A stretch of DNA of 64,000 nt from Saccharothrix sp. HUAS TT1 (lineage in GTDB: Bacteria; Actinomycetota; Actinomycetes; Mycobacteriales; Pseudonocardiaceae), in contig NZ_CP160453.1 of assembly GCF_040744945.1 (NCBI RefSeq), forward strand, positions 1,178,001 through 1,242,000. Direction: 5' to 3'. Shown here piece after piece: positions 52,415-61,638 of this stretch. Under the pieces are notes generated by a model, which was given only the letters and a program-made list of their open reading frames with translations, had not been told where the DNA came from and did not search any database. How positions within the stretch are numbered: the first letter of the stretch is position 1; each line of letters starts with the position of its first letter. Position numbers and translations under genes: made by a program.

Positions 52415-54811
52415 ATGTCGCGTGTTCGGCGTGCGCGCGTCACCCGGTCGACCGGGCGAAGACTGGTCGTGGTCGGGGTGGCGGCGGTGTTGTTGGCGGG
52501 GTCCGTTGGCGCTGCCTGGGCGCAGGAAGCGGATCCGTACGTGCCCAGTGTCGAGATCGGCGCCGCCCAGTGGGGGTACACCGACGCGCGGACGCCGTGG
52601 ACCGGGCGGCTGAACCCGGCCGGTGACGTGCCGGTCGGGACGACGGTGGCCGGGGACGGGTTCCACCGGACGCGGTCGTACTTCACGTTCGACCTCACGC
52701 GGTTCGGTGGTGGGGAGCGCATCCTCTCGGCGACGTTGGCGGGGCGGCAGACGCACGCGAACGACTGCGCGAGGCACGCGGTGGAGGTGTGGGAGACCGG
52801 GCCGTTCACCGAGCGGTCGTCCTGGCGGAACGCGCCGGAGGAGCTGACCAGGCTCGCGTCGGCCGGTGGCGCGGAGTGCGTCGAGGACGTGGCGTTCGAC
52901 GTGGCGGGCGCGGTCGCGAAGGCGGTCGCCAACGGGGACGACCGGCTCACGCTGGAGCTGCGCGTCCCCGCCCGGGTGGAGTGGGACAAGCGGTACGGGC
53001 GGCGGTACGCGGCCGACTTCGAGCTGCGGATCGGCTACAACACGCCGCCGAAGGCGCCGACGTTCGTCTGGACGAACGACTGGCGCGAGGCGTGCTCGAC
53101 CACCGCCCCCGGCGACTACCTGCGCATCCGGTACAGCGACTTGGGCGCGCGCATCCCCGAGGACCCGGACGGCCCGCGGGACGCGCTGAGGGCCCGCCTG
53201 GCCGTGTGGCCGGTGGACGACCCGGCGACCCGGTACGAGCGGGTGTCCGACTTCTACAACGGGTCCGCGTCGTTCTCGCTGGCGTCCGGCGGCATCGTGG
53301 TCGAGGACGAGCGCACCTACGCCTACACCTTCCGGGCCGAGGACGGCACCGACGTCTCGCCCACGTCCGAGACCTGCTACTTCACCATGGACATGGTCGC
53401 GCCGGACAAGGCGCCGACCACGTCCTCGGTGCGGTACCCGGCGTGGTCCGGGCCGCAGGGCGACGTCGGCGTGCCGGGCGACTTCACGTTCGGCGCCAAC
53501 GGCGTGGACGACGTGGTCGGCTTCTGGTGGGGCCGGTACTCGGCGTACGAGAACTACGTGGCGGCCGACCGGCCGGGTGGGTCCGCGACCGTCACCTGGA
53601 CGCCGACCAACAGCGGCAACCAGAGCCTGTACGTGGTGAGCGTCGACAAGGCGGGCAGCACGTCGCCGTCCACCTACCACTACTTCGAGGTGCGGGAGAG
53701 CCGGCCGCGCGTCAGCTCGACCACCTACCCGGACTACTACGCGGGCGGTGGCATCGGCGTGCCGGGCGAGTTCACGTTCACCCCGACGCTGCCGAACACC
53801 GTCGAGCACGTCTACCGGTTCGACGACGAGGAGGAGCGCTCGGTCGCGGGCAGCACCGGCAAGGTCGTCTTCACGCCGACGCGCGGCGGCGAGCACCAGT
53901 TGACGGTGCGCGGCAAGGACTCCTCGGGCGCCCTCGGCGCCGCGCGGGTGTACCGGTTCACGGTGGCCACCGCGCCGAAGGTGGTCTTCGACAGCGGCAA
54001 CATCGTCGGCCGGGAGGCCGGGGCGCGGTTCGAGCCGGGCATGCCGGGCGTCGTGGAGTACGAGTACTGGTGGAACGACGACGACTCGGAGCACCGGACG
54101 GTCGCCGCGGCGGCCGACGGCACGGCCTCGATCCGCTGGGTGCCGTCGCTGGACCTGCACGACTTCACGCTGAAGGCGCGCGCGAAGACGGCGGACGGCG
54201 TGCTGTCGGCGATCGGCGAGGGCCGGGCGCACGTCGACATGGCCACCCCCACGATCACCCGCACCGGCGGTGGCCTGCGGCCCGGCGACCCCGCGTCCTT
54301 CACGGTCTCGTCGCGGATGCCGGAGGTCACCGAGTACCGGTGGGAGGTCGCCGGGACGGAGGACGCCGGGACGGTCGCGGCCGGGCCCGACGGCACGGGC
54401 GCGTTCTCCTGGACCCCGCCGGACGACGGCGAGCACACGATCACCGTGCACGCCCGCAACGCCACCGGCGCGCGGTCGGACGGCAACTGGGCGTCGCTGG
54501 TGGTCTACTCCTCGCCGACCGTGACCTCGGTCGACTACCCGGAGTGGAGCTGGGCGGGCGGTGTCGGCGTGGCGGGTGAGTTCACCTTCACGCCGAACGC
54601 CAACACGCCGGACGTGGTCGAGTACGTCTACACGTACCACGACGGCTGGGACGAGGGCCCCGAGCAGGTCGTCGCGGCGGGCCCGGACGGGTCGGCGACG
54701 GTCACCATCACGCCCACCCGCGCGTTCTACAACTACGTGCACGTGCGGGCCAGGAGCGCGGACGGGACGCTGTCCGGCCGGCGCGGCTACACGATGATCG
54801 TGAACGACTGA
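52415..54811 (+). CDS. Secreted DNRLRE/Ig-like repeat protein
   Basis: 798 residues from ATG 52415 (GTG 52400 is an alternative). Signal peptide 14-38 (VVVGVAAVLLAGSVGAAWAQ). Residues ~45-210 are a DNRLRE-type domain (TRSYFTFDLTRFGGGERILS). The rest is a chain of Ig/PKD-like repeats with a shared core, GVGVPGEFTF in the form GDVGVPGDFTF, GGIGVPGEFTF and GGVGVAGEFTF, each ~90 residues and ending in a TWTPT or ITPT strand. Typical of large actinobacterial surface or matrix proteins. Function unknown; adhesion or spore/aerial-growth coat are possible. Confidence 0.85.
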   Translation: MSRVRRARVTRSTGRRLVVVGVAAVLLAGSVGAAWAQEADPYVPSVEIGAAQWGYTDARTPWTGRLNPAGDVPVGTTVAGDGFHRTRSYFTFDLTRFGGGERILSATLAGRQTHANDCARHAVEVWETGPFTERSSWRNAPEELTRLASAGGAECVEDVAFDVAGAVAKAVANGDDRLTLELRVPARVEWDKRYGRRYAADFELRIGYNTPPKAPTFVWTNDWREACSTTAPGDYLRIRYSDLGARIPEDPDGPRDALRARLAVWPVDDPATRYERVSDFYNGSASFSLASGGIVVEDERTYAYTFRAEDGTDVSPTSETCYFTMDMVAPDKAPTTSSVRYPAWSGPQGDVGVPGDFTFGANGVDDVVGFWWGRYSAYENYVAADRPGGSATVTWTPTNSGNQSLYVVSVDKAGSTSPSTYHYFEVRESRPRVSSTTYPDYYAGGGIGVPGEFTFTPTLPNTVEHVYRFDDEEERSVAGSTGKVVFTPTRGGEHQLTVRGKDSSGALGAARVYRFTVATAPKVVFDSGNIVGREAGARFEPGMPGVVEYEYWWNDDDSEHRTVAAAADGTASIRWVPSLDLHDFTLKARAKTADGVLSAIGEGRAHVDMATPTITRTGGGLRPGDPASFTVSSRMPEVTEYRWEVAGTEDAGTVAAGPDGTGAFSWTPPDDGEHTITVHARNATGARSDGNWASLVVYSSPTVTSVDYPEWSWAGGVGVAGEFTFTPNANTPDVVEYVYTYHDGWDEGPEQVVAAGPDGSATVTITPTRAFYNYVHVRARSADGTLSGRRGYTMIVND

Positions 54812-54821
54812 ACCACCGCGT

Positions 54822-54860
54822 GGTCAGGGCCTGGCGGGACGTCCCCGGCGGGCCCTGACC
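54822..54860. terminator. Hairpin after the DNRLRE protein gene
   Basis: GGTCAGGGCC (54822-54831) and GGCCCTGACC (54851-54860) form a perfect 10-bp stem. Confidence 0.65.
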
Positions 54861-54949
54861 CGTTCCGGGGACTCACGCGCGCCGCGACGGCGGGCACTCC
54901 GGGGGGCCGCCCTCCACCGGGCGGCCTTCGACACCGGCGTGCTCGGAGG

Positions 54950-55309
54950 TCACACGCCTCGCAGGGGCGGGTAGGGCTGTTCCGGTTCGGGACGGGCGTT
55001 GCGCTTGTTCTCGTCCCTGGCTTCCTGGAGCTGGTCCTCCAGGGTGACGATGCGGCACGCGGCGTCGAGGCCCGTGCCCTGGTCGACCAGTTCCCTGACC
55101 CGGGCGGCCAACCGGAGCTGGTGCCGGGAGTAGCGGCGGTGGCCGCCCGACGAGCGCTCCGGCTCGATCAGCTTCGCCTCGTCCAGGCTGCGCAGGAACC
55201 CCGGCTTCGTGCCGAGCATCTCCGCGGCCCTGCCCATCGTGTAGGCGGGGTAGTGGTCGTCGTTGAACTTGTCAGCCGCCGGTCGCGGCTCGTTCGTCTC
55301 TGGGGTCAT
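54950..55309 (-). CDS. MerR-like helix-turn-helix regulator
   Basis: 119 residues from ATG 55309 after GGAGGT; the open frame to 55474 is rejected. Winged HTH at residues 25-90: AYTMGRAAEMLGTKPGFLRS, LIEPERSSGGHRRYSRHQL, the MerR recognition and wing pattern. A helical segment follows (LEDQLQEARDENKRNA). No Cys ligand for metal. It matches a widespread small actinobacterial MerR-like group of unknown target. Long leader upstream with a hairpin at 55332-55365. Confidence 0.85.
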   Translation of the reverse strand: MTPETNEPRPAADKFNDDHYPAYTMGRAAEMLGTKPGFLRSLDEAKLIEPERSSGGHRRYSRHQLRLAARVRELVDQGTGLDAACRIVTLEDQLQEARDENKRNARPEPEQPYPPLRGV

Positions 55310-55331
55310 CGCACCTCCGCGCGCGCCATGA

Positions 55332-55365
55332 GGGGCCCCGGCGCCATTGCTGGCTCCGGGGCCCC
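55332..55365 (-). promoter_or_regulatory. Hairpin in the leader of the MerR-like gene
   Basis: GGGGCCCCGG (55332-55341) and CCGGGGCCCC (55356-55365) form a 10-bp stem with a 14-nt loop, about 23 bp upstream of the ATG at 55309 on the minus strand. It could expose or hide the ribosome site. Confidence 0.45.
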
Positions 55366-55867
55366 AGGGTTGTTGGGTTCCCACCAACCGGCCGCGAGGC
55401 CGGCTTACCGTTTCCGCGTCATCCGCACGAGGCGCGCGGACCGCGAAGATCGCATTCGCGTAACCGGATACCACCTTCCAATCTTTCTGGACTGCGGTGC
55501 TCGCCCGACTCGCTCAAGCCTGAGCGGGCGATCCGATGGTGTGCAACCCGTCCCTTCTCCTCTGGTCACCGACTTGTCCGTCACCACTCGGCCACCGCGC
55601 CGGAACCCCTTCCACTGATCGGCTCCAGCGCGCCTGACCGCCTTGCCACTTCACGCACGACCGCGGCTCCGGGCCCGCGCACTGCTGTCCCGCTTAAATC
55701 ACTTGCGTTCCCGGTACTTCACGTGCCGACTGCGCCGCGCTCCACGGGTAGTTCGTCATCTCCCGTGCTGATCGGACCTGCCATCTCCTACGACGAGAAC
55801 AGTACACACAGCCGGGTGCGAATGTCTACTCCCGTGATCACAGATTTACTCCTTCGGGTGACATCGG
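55366..55867. other. Non-coding stretch before the methyltransferase remnant
   Basis: About 500 bp with no supported gene. AT-richer than the surroundings near 55800 (GTACACACAGCCGG, then TTTACTCC). It may hold the promoter of the MerR-like gene. No repeats or RNA genes were seen. Confidence 0.4.
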
Positions 55868-56330
55868 CTACCTGACCTGCCCAGACGTCAACCGCGCCTT
55901 CCAGATCTCCCCGCTGGGCCACTGCCGCGCCCACGCGGACGACACCTCGGCGTACTCGCGGTGCGCGGGGTCGGGCGCCTGGATCTCGACCAGGTCCTCG
56001 ACGGTGAACCCGGACGAGCGCAGCAGCCGCCGTCCTGCCGGGGTCGGCGCACAGCGCGAACAGCGGCGACCGGTGCGGGAGGACGAGCGGCCCGCCCGGC
56101 CGGAGCAGGCGCGCGGCTTCCGGGATCCAGCGGTGCGGGTCGCACCAGAGGGACGCGCCGTACTCGCTGATCGCCAGGCCGAACGCGGCGTCCTCGCGCG
56201 GGACCCGGTGGGCGTCGCCGAGCACGAGCGGGAAGTCCGGGCCGAACTCGACCCGCATGGCGCGGGCGGTGGCGAGCCGGCGCTCGGAGATGTCGACGCC
56301 GACGGGGCGCGGACCTCGGACCCGGGCGTC
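55868..56330 (-). pseudogene. Broken class I SAM-dependent methyltransferase
   Basis: Two frames share one family. Frame one (about 56304-56040) reads PVGVDISERRLATARAM, LVLGDAHRVP and RLLRPGGPLVL, the SAM-binding and post-motif regions. The frame then shifts; the second frame (to 55868) reads GFTVEDLVEIQAPD and QWPSGEIWKAR, the family's C-terminus. About 30-40 residues between them are missing and the N-terminal DxGCGxG loop is not found. This is a decaying gene, not a translated protein. Confidence 0.75.
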
Positions 56331-56438
56331 ACCCAGAGGCCCCGGCGGGGTTCGGTGCGGGCCCGGTGCTCGCGGGCCAGGGGTCCGGGAGCGGCGGCCG
56401 GGAGGTCCGCTGACCGCCCCGGCCGCGCCGACCGGACG

Positions 56439-56639
56439 TCACTTCACGTGCGGTCGCAGCTCCGCGAGCCGACGGAGCAGTTCGCCGACCTCGTTCCAGT
56501 CGAGCTTCGCGGACTCACCGGGCGGGGTGTGGATGCAGACGTTGCCCTCGTCGGTGAGCGACACCTCCAGGGTCCTCCGACGGCCGAGGGCGTCGACGCA
56601 CCCGACCCGACCGCCCTGCCGAACCGTGTTCTCGATCAT
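56439..56639 (-). CDS. Small hypothetical protein (66 aa)
   Basis: ATG at 56639 preceded by GGGGAGGA; an in-frame start at 56693 is less likely. Reads MIENTVRQGGRVGCVDALGR at the start and DWNEVGELLRRLAELRPHVK at the end: a strand-rich first half and a helical second half. No known family; one Cys in the first part and one near the middle (VCIHTPPGES). Ordinary codon use for the region suggests a true gene. Confidence 0.65.
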   Translation of the reverse strand: MIENTVRQGGRVGCVDALGRRRTLEVSLTDEGNVCIHTPPGESAKLDWNEVGELLRRLAELRPHVK

Positions 56640-56892
56640 CGGCCAGTCCTCCCCTGCGTCACCACCGTGTACCTCGTGATTCGTTCGGACCAACGTCGGC
56701 GTTACGAACTACTCCTCGCTGTTGCTTAATTGCTCAACAGCCCTCGCAGCCGAAGGTTCGTCACGTTCTGTTAACCCGATCGAGTGAAGGTTGACGATTC
56801 ACCTCACGGAACGTAACGACCGCCGGGGCTCGTGCGAAGTCGAGACGAGAGTCCGGCCCCCCGGGACTCGTCACCGCTCGCAGGAGGTACCA

Positions 56893-57105
56893 ATGACCAC
56901 CACCACCCAAGCCAGGAACTGGGTGCCGATCGTGGCGTGGACCCAGGTCACCCTGGGTCTGACCGGTCTGCTCGCGGTCGTGGCCTCGCCCCTCGCGGCC
57001 GTCCTGGTCGGGTCGGCGGCCACCCTGATCGCCCTCGTCTGCCGCGCGCTGGTCCGCGCGTCGCACAAGTTGGACCGGATCATGGCCGAAGAACTCGACC
57101 GCTGA
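56893..57105 (+). CDS. Small two-helix membrane protein
   Basis: 70 residues, ATG with AGGAGGT 5 nt upstream. Two membrane helices (VPIVAWTQVTLGLTGLLAVV and LVGSAATLIALVCRALV), then a charged tail. No family recognised. Upstream (56719-56740) there is an inverted repeat, CTGTTG...CAACAG, in a short gap otherwise without genes. Confidence 0.65.
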   Translation: MTTTTQARNWVPIVAWTQVTLGLTGLLAVVASPLAAVLVGSAATLIALVCRALVRASHKLDRIMAEELDR

Positions 57106-57241
57106 CCGACCCGGCGACCGGCCGGGAGCCGCACCGCAGGATCACCCTCCGTGGCACCCGGCGTCGAGGACGCATCACTCACCGTGGTCAACCGGCGCCG
57201 GGCACTGCCGCACCCGCCCCCGGATCGGCATGATCACCGGT

Positions 57242-58030
57242 GTGGCAGACCAAGTGCGGCGGGTGTACGGCACGGGCGACCTGGCGGCGCTGCCGGTGTT
57301 CGCGGGCGGCTTCATCAACTTCGGCTACTGGCGCGGCGTCGACCTGACCGGCGACCTCACCGTCGACCAGCGCGTCGCCACCCAGGAGGCGCTGTACGAC
57401 GTCGTCCTGGACGCCCTGCCGGCGCGGGCCGGGGACCGGGTGCTCGAAGTCGGCTCCGGCCGCGGCCTCGGCGTCCACCGCGTGCTGCGCCGCGACCCCG
57501 CCCTGGTCCGCGGCGTCGACCTGGTGCCGGAGCAGGTGCAACGGGCGGCGCGGGCCTGGGACGACCCGCGGGTCGCGTTCGTCCAGGGCTCGTCGGACGA
57601 CCTCCCGTTCCCCGGCGCGTCCTTCGACGCCCTGCTGTCGGTGGAGGCGGCCCAGCACTTCGAGGACGTCGCGGCCTTCGCGCGGGAGGCGCACCGCGTG
57701 CTCGTGCCGGGCGGCCGGTTCGCCGTCACCACGTTCTTCACCAGCACGGGTGATGCCGGACCGCTGCTGGCCGAGCTGCTGAAGACGTTCGCCTCCGGCC
57801 TGGACCGGCCGCACCCGGTGGACGACGTGCTGCGCGACCTGCGCGCGGCCGGGTTCGCCGACGTCACCGCCCGCGGCATCGGCGAGCACGTGTGGCGCGG
57901 CCTGGACCGGTGGCTCGAACTGGGGCCGCGCCCGGACGCGTGGGACCGCGCCTGGCTGGTCGCCGCCGAGCGGGGCCTGCTGGACTACTACCTGGTCACC
58001 GCGCGGAAGCCGGCAGGATCGGGTGGGTGA
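57242..58030 (+). CDS. SAM-dependent methyltransferase (UbiE-like)
   Basis: 262 residues from GTG 57242, 7 nt after a CATGAT box; ATG 57230 is the alternative. Rossmann motif I VLEVGSGRGLGVHRVL near residue 66, DLVPEQVQRAARAWDDP, motif IV DALLSVEAAQHFEDV and VLVPGGRFAVTTFF. Resembles small-molecule O- or C-methyltransferases. It overlaps the S9 peptidase gene by 4 bp. Substrate unknown. Confidence 0.85.
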   Translation: MADQVRRVYGTGDLAALPVFAGGFINFGYWRGVDLTGDLTVDQRVATQEALYDVVLDALPARAGDRVLEVGSGRGLGVHRVLRRDPALVRGVDLVPEQVQRAARAWDDPRVAFVQGSSDDLPFPGASFDALLSVEAAQHFEDVAAFAREAHRVLVPGGRFAVTTFFTSTGDAGPLLAELLKTFASGLDRPHPVDDVLRDLRAAGFADVTARGIGEHVWRGLDRWLELGPRPDAWDRAWLVAAERGLLDYYLVTARKPAGSGG

Positions 58031-59835
58031 CGACGCACCCGACCGCCGAGGTCCCCGAGCCGCTGTTCGCCGACGCCGAGGCCGAAGACCGCTGGCGGGC
58101 CCGCTTCACGGCCCCGCGCGTGAGCCTGCCCGGCTGGGCCGACGACGCGCCGGACCGCAGCCTGTACCTGTCGAACTCCAGCGGCGTGTGGGAGATCTAC
58201 GCCTGGGACCGCGCCACCGACACCCACCGCAAGGTCACCGACCGCCCGAACGGCACGTCGCACGGCGCGCTGAGCCCGGACGGCGAGGCGATCTGGTGGT
58301 TCGCCGACACCGACGGCGACGAGTTCGGCACGTGGGTCAGCGAGCCGTTCCTGCCGGGCGGTGACGCGAAGCCCGCCGTGGACGGCGTGCCCGCCGGCTA
58401 CCCCGCCGGGTTGGAGATCGGGCACGAGGTCGTGGCGATCGGCACGTCCACCGACGACGGCACCACCGTGTACGTCGCGCGTGGCGGCGGGCGGGCCGAG
58501 GTGGTCTACGCGCACGAGAACGACGGCGGCGTGTCCGCGTTGTCCAAGGACGAGTCGCTGCTCGTGCTGTCGCACTCGGAGCACGGCGACAACCGGCACT
58601 CGGCACTGCGCGTGGTGACACCTTCGGGTGAAAAGGTCGCGGAGAAGTGGGACGGGCCGGGCAAGGGCCTGGACGCCATCGCGTTCAGCCCGGTGCGCGG
58701 CGACAACCGGCTGCTGGTCGTGCACGAGCGGCGCGGCCGGGAGGAGCTGCTGGTCTGGGACGTCGCGGCGGACACCGAGACCGAGGTCGTGATCGACCTG
58801 CCCGGCGAGATCAGCGCGGACTGGTACCCCGACGCCCGGTCGCTGCTGGTCGTGCACACGTTCCAGGCCCGGAACACCCTGCACCGCTACGACCTGGCCA
58901 CCGGCGGGCTGCACGCCCTGGACACCCCGCACGGGACGGTCGGCAGCGCGAACGTGCGGCCGGACGGCGCGGTGGAGTACTCGTGGTCGTCGGCCGCGCG
59001 GCCCGGTGTGGTGCGGGTGCTCGACGCGGGCGGTGACGAGCGGGTGCTGCTGGAGCCGCCCGGCCACGAGGCGCCGCCGTCGGTCGACCTGCAGGACGTG
59101 TTCGTGGGCGAGGTGCACGCCCTGGTGGCCCGTCCGGCGGGCGCGCCGGACGGTCCGCTGCCGACGGTGTTCCACTTGCACGGCGGCCCGCACTCATCGG
59201 ACGAGGACCGGTTCTCGGCGTACCGCGCGGTGTGGCTGGACGCCGGGTTCGCCGTGGTGCACGTGAACTACCGGGGGTCCACGGGGTACGGCTCGAAGTG
59301 GCGCGACGCGATCGAGGGCCGGCCGGGGTTGACCGAGCTGGAGGACGTGGCGGCGGTGCACGACTGGGCCGTCGGGTCCGGTTTCGCCGACCCGGCGCGG
59401 TGCGTGGTGAACGGCGCGTCGTGGGGCGGGTACCTGTCGCTGCTGGCGCTGGGCACGCAGCCGGAGCGGTGGGCGGCCGGCGTCGCGGGCGTCCCGGTGG
59501 CCGACTACCTGGCCGCGTACGAGGACGAGATGGAGCCGCTGCGCGCGTTCGACCGGGCGTTGTTCGGCGGCTCGCCGGACGAGCTGCCCGACCGGTACCG
59601 CGAGTGCTCGCCGCTGACCTACGTGGACGCCGTGCGCGCGCCCGTGCTGGTGCTGGCGGGCGAGAACGACCCGCGGTGCCCGATCCGGCAGATCGACAAC
59701 TACCTGGACCGGCTGGCCGAGCGCGGCGCCGACTACGAGGTGTACCGGTACGACGCCGGGCACGGCTCGCTGGTGGTCGCGGAGACGATCCGCCAGACGG
59801 CCGCCGAGGTCGCGTTCGTGCGGCGCGTGCTCTAG
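58027..59835 (+). CDS. S9 family prolyl-oligopeptidase-type peptidase
   Basis: 602 residues from GTG 58027. The first ~370 residues are a beta-propeller (LYLSNSSGVWEIYAWDRATD; ALSPDGEAIWWFADTDGDE). The alpha/beta hydrolase domain holds the Ser in NGASWGGYLSLLAL near residue 465, Asp in LAGENDPRCPI, and His in DAGHGSLVV. No signal peptide, so it acts in the cytoplasm on small peptides or acyl-peptides. It shares an operon with the methyltransferase. Confidence 0.92.
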   Translation: MTTHPTAEVPEPLFADAEAEDRWRARFTAPRVSLPGWADDAPDRSLYLSNSSGVWEIYAWDRATDTHRKVTDRPNGTSHGALSPDGEAIWWFADTDGDEFGTWVSEPFLPGGDAKPAVDGVPAGYPAGLEIGHEVVAIGTSTDDGTTVYVARGGGRAEVVYAHENDGGVSALSKDESLLVLSHSEHGDNRHSALRVVTPSGEKVAEKWDGPGKGLDAIAFSPVRGDNRLLVVHERRGREELLVWDVAADTETEVVIDLPGEISADWYPDARSLLVVHTFQARNTLHRYDLATGGLHALDTPHGTVGSANVRPDGAVEYSWSSAARPGVVRVLDAGGDERVLLEPPGHEAPPSVDLQDVFVGEVHALVARPAGAPDGPLPTVFHLHGGPHSSDEDRFSAYRAVWLDAGFAVVHVNYRGSTGYGSKWRDAIEGRPGLTELEDVAAVHDWAVGSGFADPARCVVNGASWGGYLSLLALGTQPERWAAGVAGVPVADYLAAYEDEMEPLRAFDRALFGGSPDELPDRYRECSPLTYVDAVRAPVLVLAGENDPRCPIRQIDNYLDRLAERGADYEVYRYDAGHGSLVVAETIRQTAAEVAFVRRVL

Positions 59836-59905
59836 GGCCGAGCTGCGCAGGAGTCCCCGCCCAGGGGTCCCCTGTTTTCAGGTTACCCACGAGGTCCGAC
59901 AATTC

Positions 59906-59935
59906 GGGGGGCCACCGGAAGTCCGGTGGCCCCCC
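59906..59935. terminator. Bidirectional hairpin terminator
   Basis: GGGGGGCCACCGGA (59906-59919) and TCCGGTGGCCCCCC (59922-59935) are perfect 14-bp arms around two bases, between the peptidase and the convergent dps gene. Confidence 0.8.
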
Positions 59936-59949
59936 GTCGTCGGAACCCG

Positions 59950-60435
59950 TCAGGCCTGCTGGGCCTGCCACATCCAGTGCGCCTGTTCGAGGTTCTTGGT
60001 GACCTCGATCAGCAGGTCCTGGGTGACCAGGTCCGACTTGTCCGTCTCGTCGATCCGCCCGCGCAGCCGGCCGATCAGCTCGCCCAGGGCTGTGACGACC
60101 GCGGTGACGACCTGGTCCTCCTTCAGCCAGCCGCCGGGGAAGTCCGGCACGCCCGAGCCGTCGGCGACGGTCCTGGCCTTGCCGTCCGGCGAGATGCCCA
60201 GCGCGGCGGCCCGCTCGGCGACCTCGTCGGTGTAGGTGCGGGCGGTCGTGACCAGCTCGTCGAGCTGGAGGTGGACGCTGCGGAAGTTCTTGCCGACCAC
60301 GTTCCAGTGCGCCTGCTTGGCCACCAGGGACAGGTCGACCAGGTCGACCAGGGTGGCTTGGAGGACCGCGCCGACCGACGCCTTGTCGGCCTCGGACAGC
60401 GGGCTCGTGATCGGGGACTTCTGCGTCTTGCTCAT
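59950..60435 (-). CDS. dps: Dps family DNA-binding ferritin-like protein
   Basis: 161 residues; ATG preceded by AGGAGG. Four-helix ferritin fold with the ferroxidase centre of Dps at the subunit interface: KQAHWNVVGKNFRSVHLQLDEL supplies the two His, Asp and Glu ligands. It stores iron and protects DNA from peroxide. No long basic N-terminal tail, so DNA binding is uncertain. Part of a run of stress genes (dps, ohr, FMN reductase, catalase). Confidence 0.93.
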   Translation of the reverse strand: MSKTQKSPITSPLSEADKASVGAVLQATLVDLVDLSLVAKQAHWNVVGKNFRSVHLQLDELVTTARTYTDEVAERAAALGISPDGKARTVADGSGVPDFPGGWLKEDQVVTAVVTALGELIGRLRGRIDETDKSDLVTQDLLIEVTKNLEQAHWMWQAQQA

Positions 60436-60462
60436 GGTCTGACGCCTCCTGTGCGGTGCGCT

Positions 60463-60885
60463 CTAGACGGTGGTCGAGAGCGCCACCTCGATGTTCCCTC
60501 GCGTGGCGTTGGAGTAGGGGCAGATCCGGTGCGCGGCCTCGACCAGCTGGTCGGCCACGTCCTGGTCGATGCCGGGGACGTGCACGGCCAGCCGCACGGC
60601 CAGCTGGAAGCCGCCCTTGCTGTCGCCGCCCAGGTCGACCTTCGCGGTCACCGTCGTCTCGCCCGTCGACACCTTGGCCTGCCGCGCGGCGACCTTCAGC
60701 GCGCTGTGGAAGCACGCCGCGTAGCCGGCCGCGAACAGCTGCTCCGGGTTGGTCTTGTCGCCGCCCGTGCCGCCCAGCTCCTTGGGCGTGGCCAGCTGCT
60801 CGTCCAGCACCCCGTCCGAGGAGCGGACCTCGCCGTTGCGGCCGTCTCCGACGGCGACGGCTTCCGCGGTGTAGAGCACCTGCAT
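60463..60885 (-). CDS. ohr: Organic hydroperoxide resistance protein Ohr
   Basis: 140 residues, OsmC/Ohr fold. The two redox Cys are in FAAGYAACFHSAL near residue 60 and RICPYSNATRGN near 125; the Arg that helps the Cys is in the region before residue 30. It reduces organic peroxides using lipoyl groups as reductant. Start at 60885 with GGGGAG upstream. A regulator of OhrR type is not adjacent. Confidence 0.95.
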   Translation of the reverse strand: MQVLYTAEAVAVGDGRNGEVRSSDGVLDEQLATPKELGGTGGDKTNPEQLFAAGYAACFHSALKVAARQAKVSTGETTVTAKVDLGGDSKGGFQLAVRLAVHVPGIDQDVADQLVEAAHRICPYSNATRGNIEVALSTTV

Positions 60886-60951
60886 GGTGAACGCTCCCCT
60901 TCGAGCCGGTGGTCGAGCCGATGATCAGGTCAACGCCCGACCGGAGCCGAT

Positions 60952-60969
60952 CCACACCGGGTGGTGTGG
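60952..60969. promoter_or_regulatory. Inverted repeat upstream of ohr
   Basis: CCACACC (60952-60958) and GGTGTGG (60963-60969) around GGGT, 67 bp upstream of ohr and 30 bp past the FMN reductase stop. It can be a terminator or an operator. Confidence 0.4.
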
Positions 60970-60997
60970 CAGCTCACGCCCTCCAACACCTACCCGC

Positions 60998-61558
60998 TCA
61001 GCCCGCCCTCGACACGGCGAACTCGGCCACCTGTCGCCCGATCGTGCGCAGCTGGTCGGCCACCGACGGCACCGTGCAGCCGCCCTCCGGGGTGAACTCG
61101 ACCTCGCGGGAGTTCACCGCCGCGCCCAGCGGCGTCGGCCAGCCGCGCAGGGCGTGCACGATCGAGCGCAACGCGGTCAGCGTGGTCACCGACGCCTGCC
61201 AGCCCTGGGCCGTGGCCACGCAGCCGACCGCCCGGCCGTCCAGGTAGGGGCGCTCGTCGACGCGCAGGTCCTCGACGTAGTCCAGGGCGTTCTTGACCAG
61301 GCCGGACACCGTGCCGTGGTAGCCGGGCGAGACCAGCACCACGCCGTCCGCGGCGCGCAGCGCCTCCACCAGCCGGCGCGCGCCGTCGGTCCGGTCGGGG
61401 ATCGCGGGGTCGTAGAACGGCAGCACCAGGTCGGGTCCGGCGACCTCGACCACCTTCGCGCCCGCGTCCACGGCGCCTTCCAGGGCGATCCGCATCGCGC
61501 GCTCGGACTGCGAGTTGGGGCGGAGGGACCCGCCGATGCCCACCACGGTGACCGTCAT
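60998..61558 (-). CDS. NADPH-dependent FMN reductase family protein
   Basis: 186 residues from ATG 61558. Flavodoxin-like fold: GIGGSLRPNSQSERAMRIAL (FMN phosphate loop) at the start, SPGYHGTVSGLVKNALDYVE near residue 80, LDGRAVGCVATAQGW. It transfers electrons from NADPH to free or bound FMN, or reduces azo/chromate substrates. Adjacent to ohr, so it may be part of the stress run. Confidence 0.9.
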   Translation of the reverse strand: MTVTVVGIGGSLRPNSQSERAMRIALEGAVDAGAKVVEVAGPDLVLPFYDPAIPDRTDGARRLVEALRAADGVVLVSPGYHGTVSGLVKNALDYVEDLRVDERPYLDGRAVGCVATAQGWQASVTTLTALRSIVHALRGWPTPLGAAVNSREVEFTPEGGCTVPSVADQLRTIGRQVAEFAVSRAG

Positions 61559-61638
61559 GGTCCCCGATCCTGCCACCTGCACCTAACTGGAGGTCCAAAC
61601 ACTCGCCACCTCCCCTACCGGCTAGTAACCTAGGTCTC

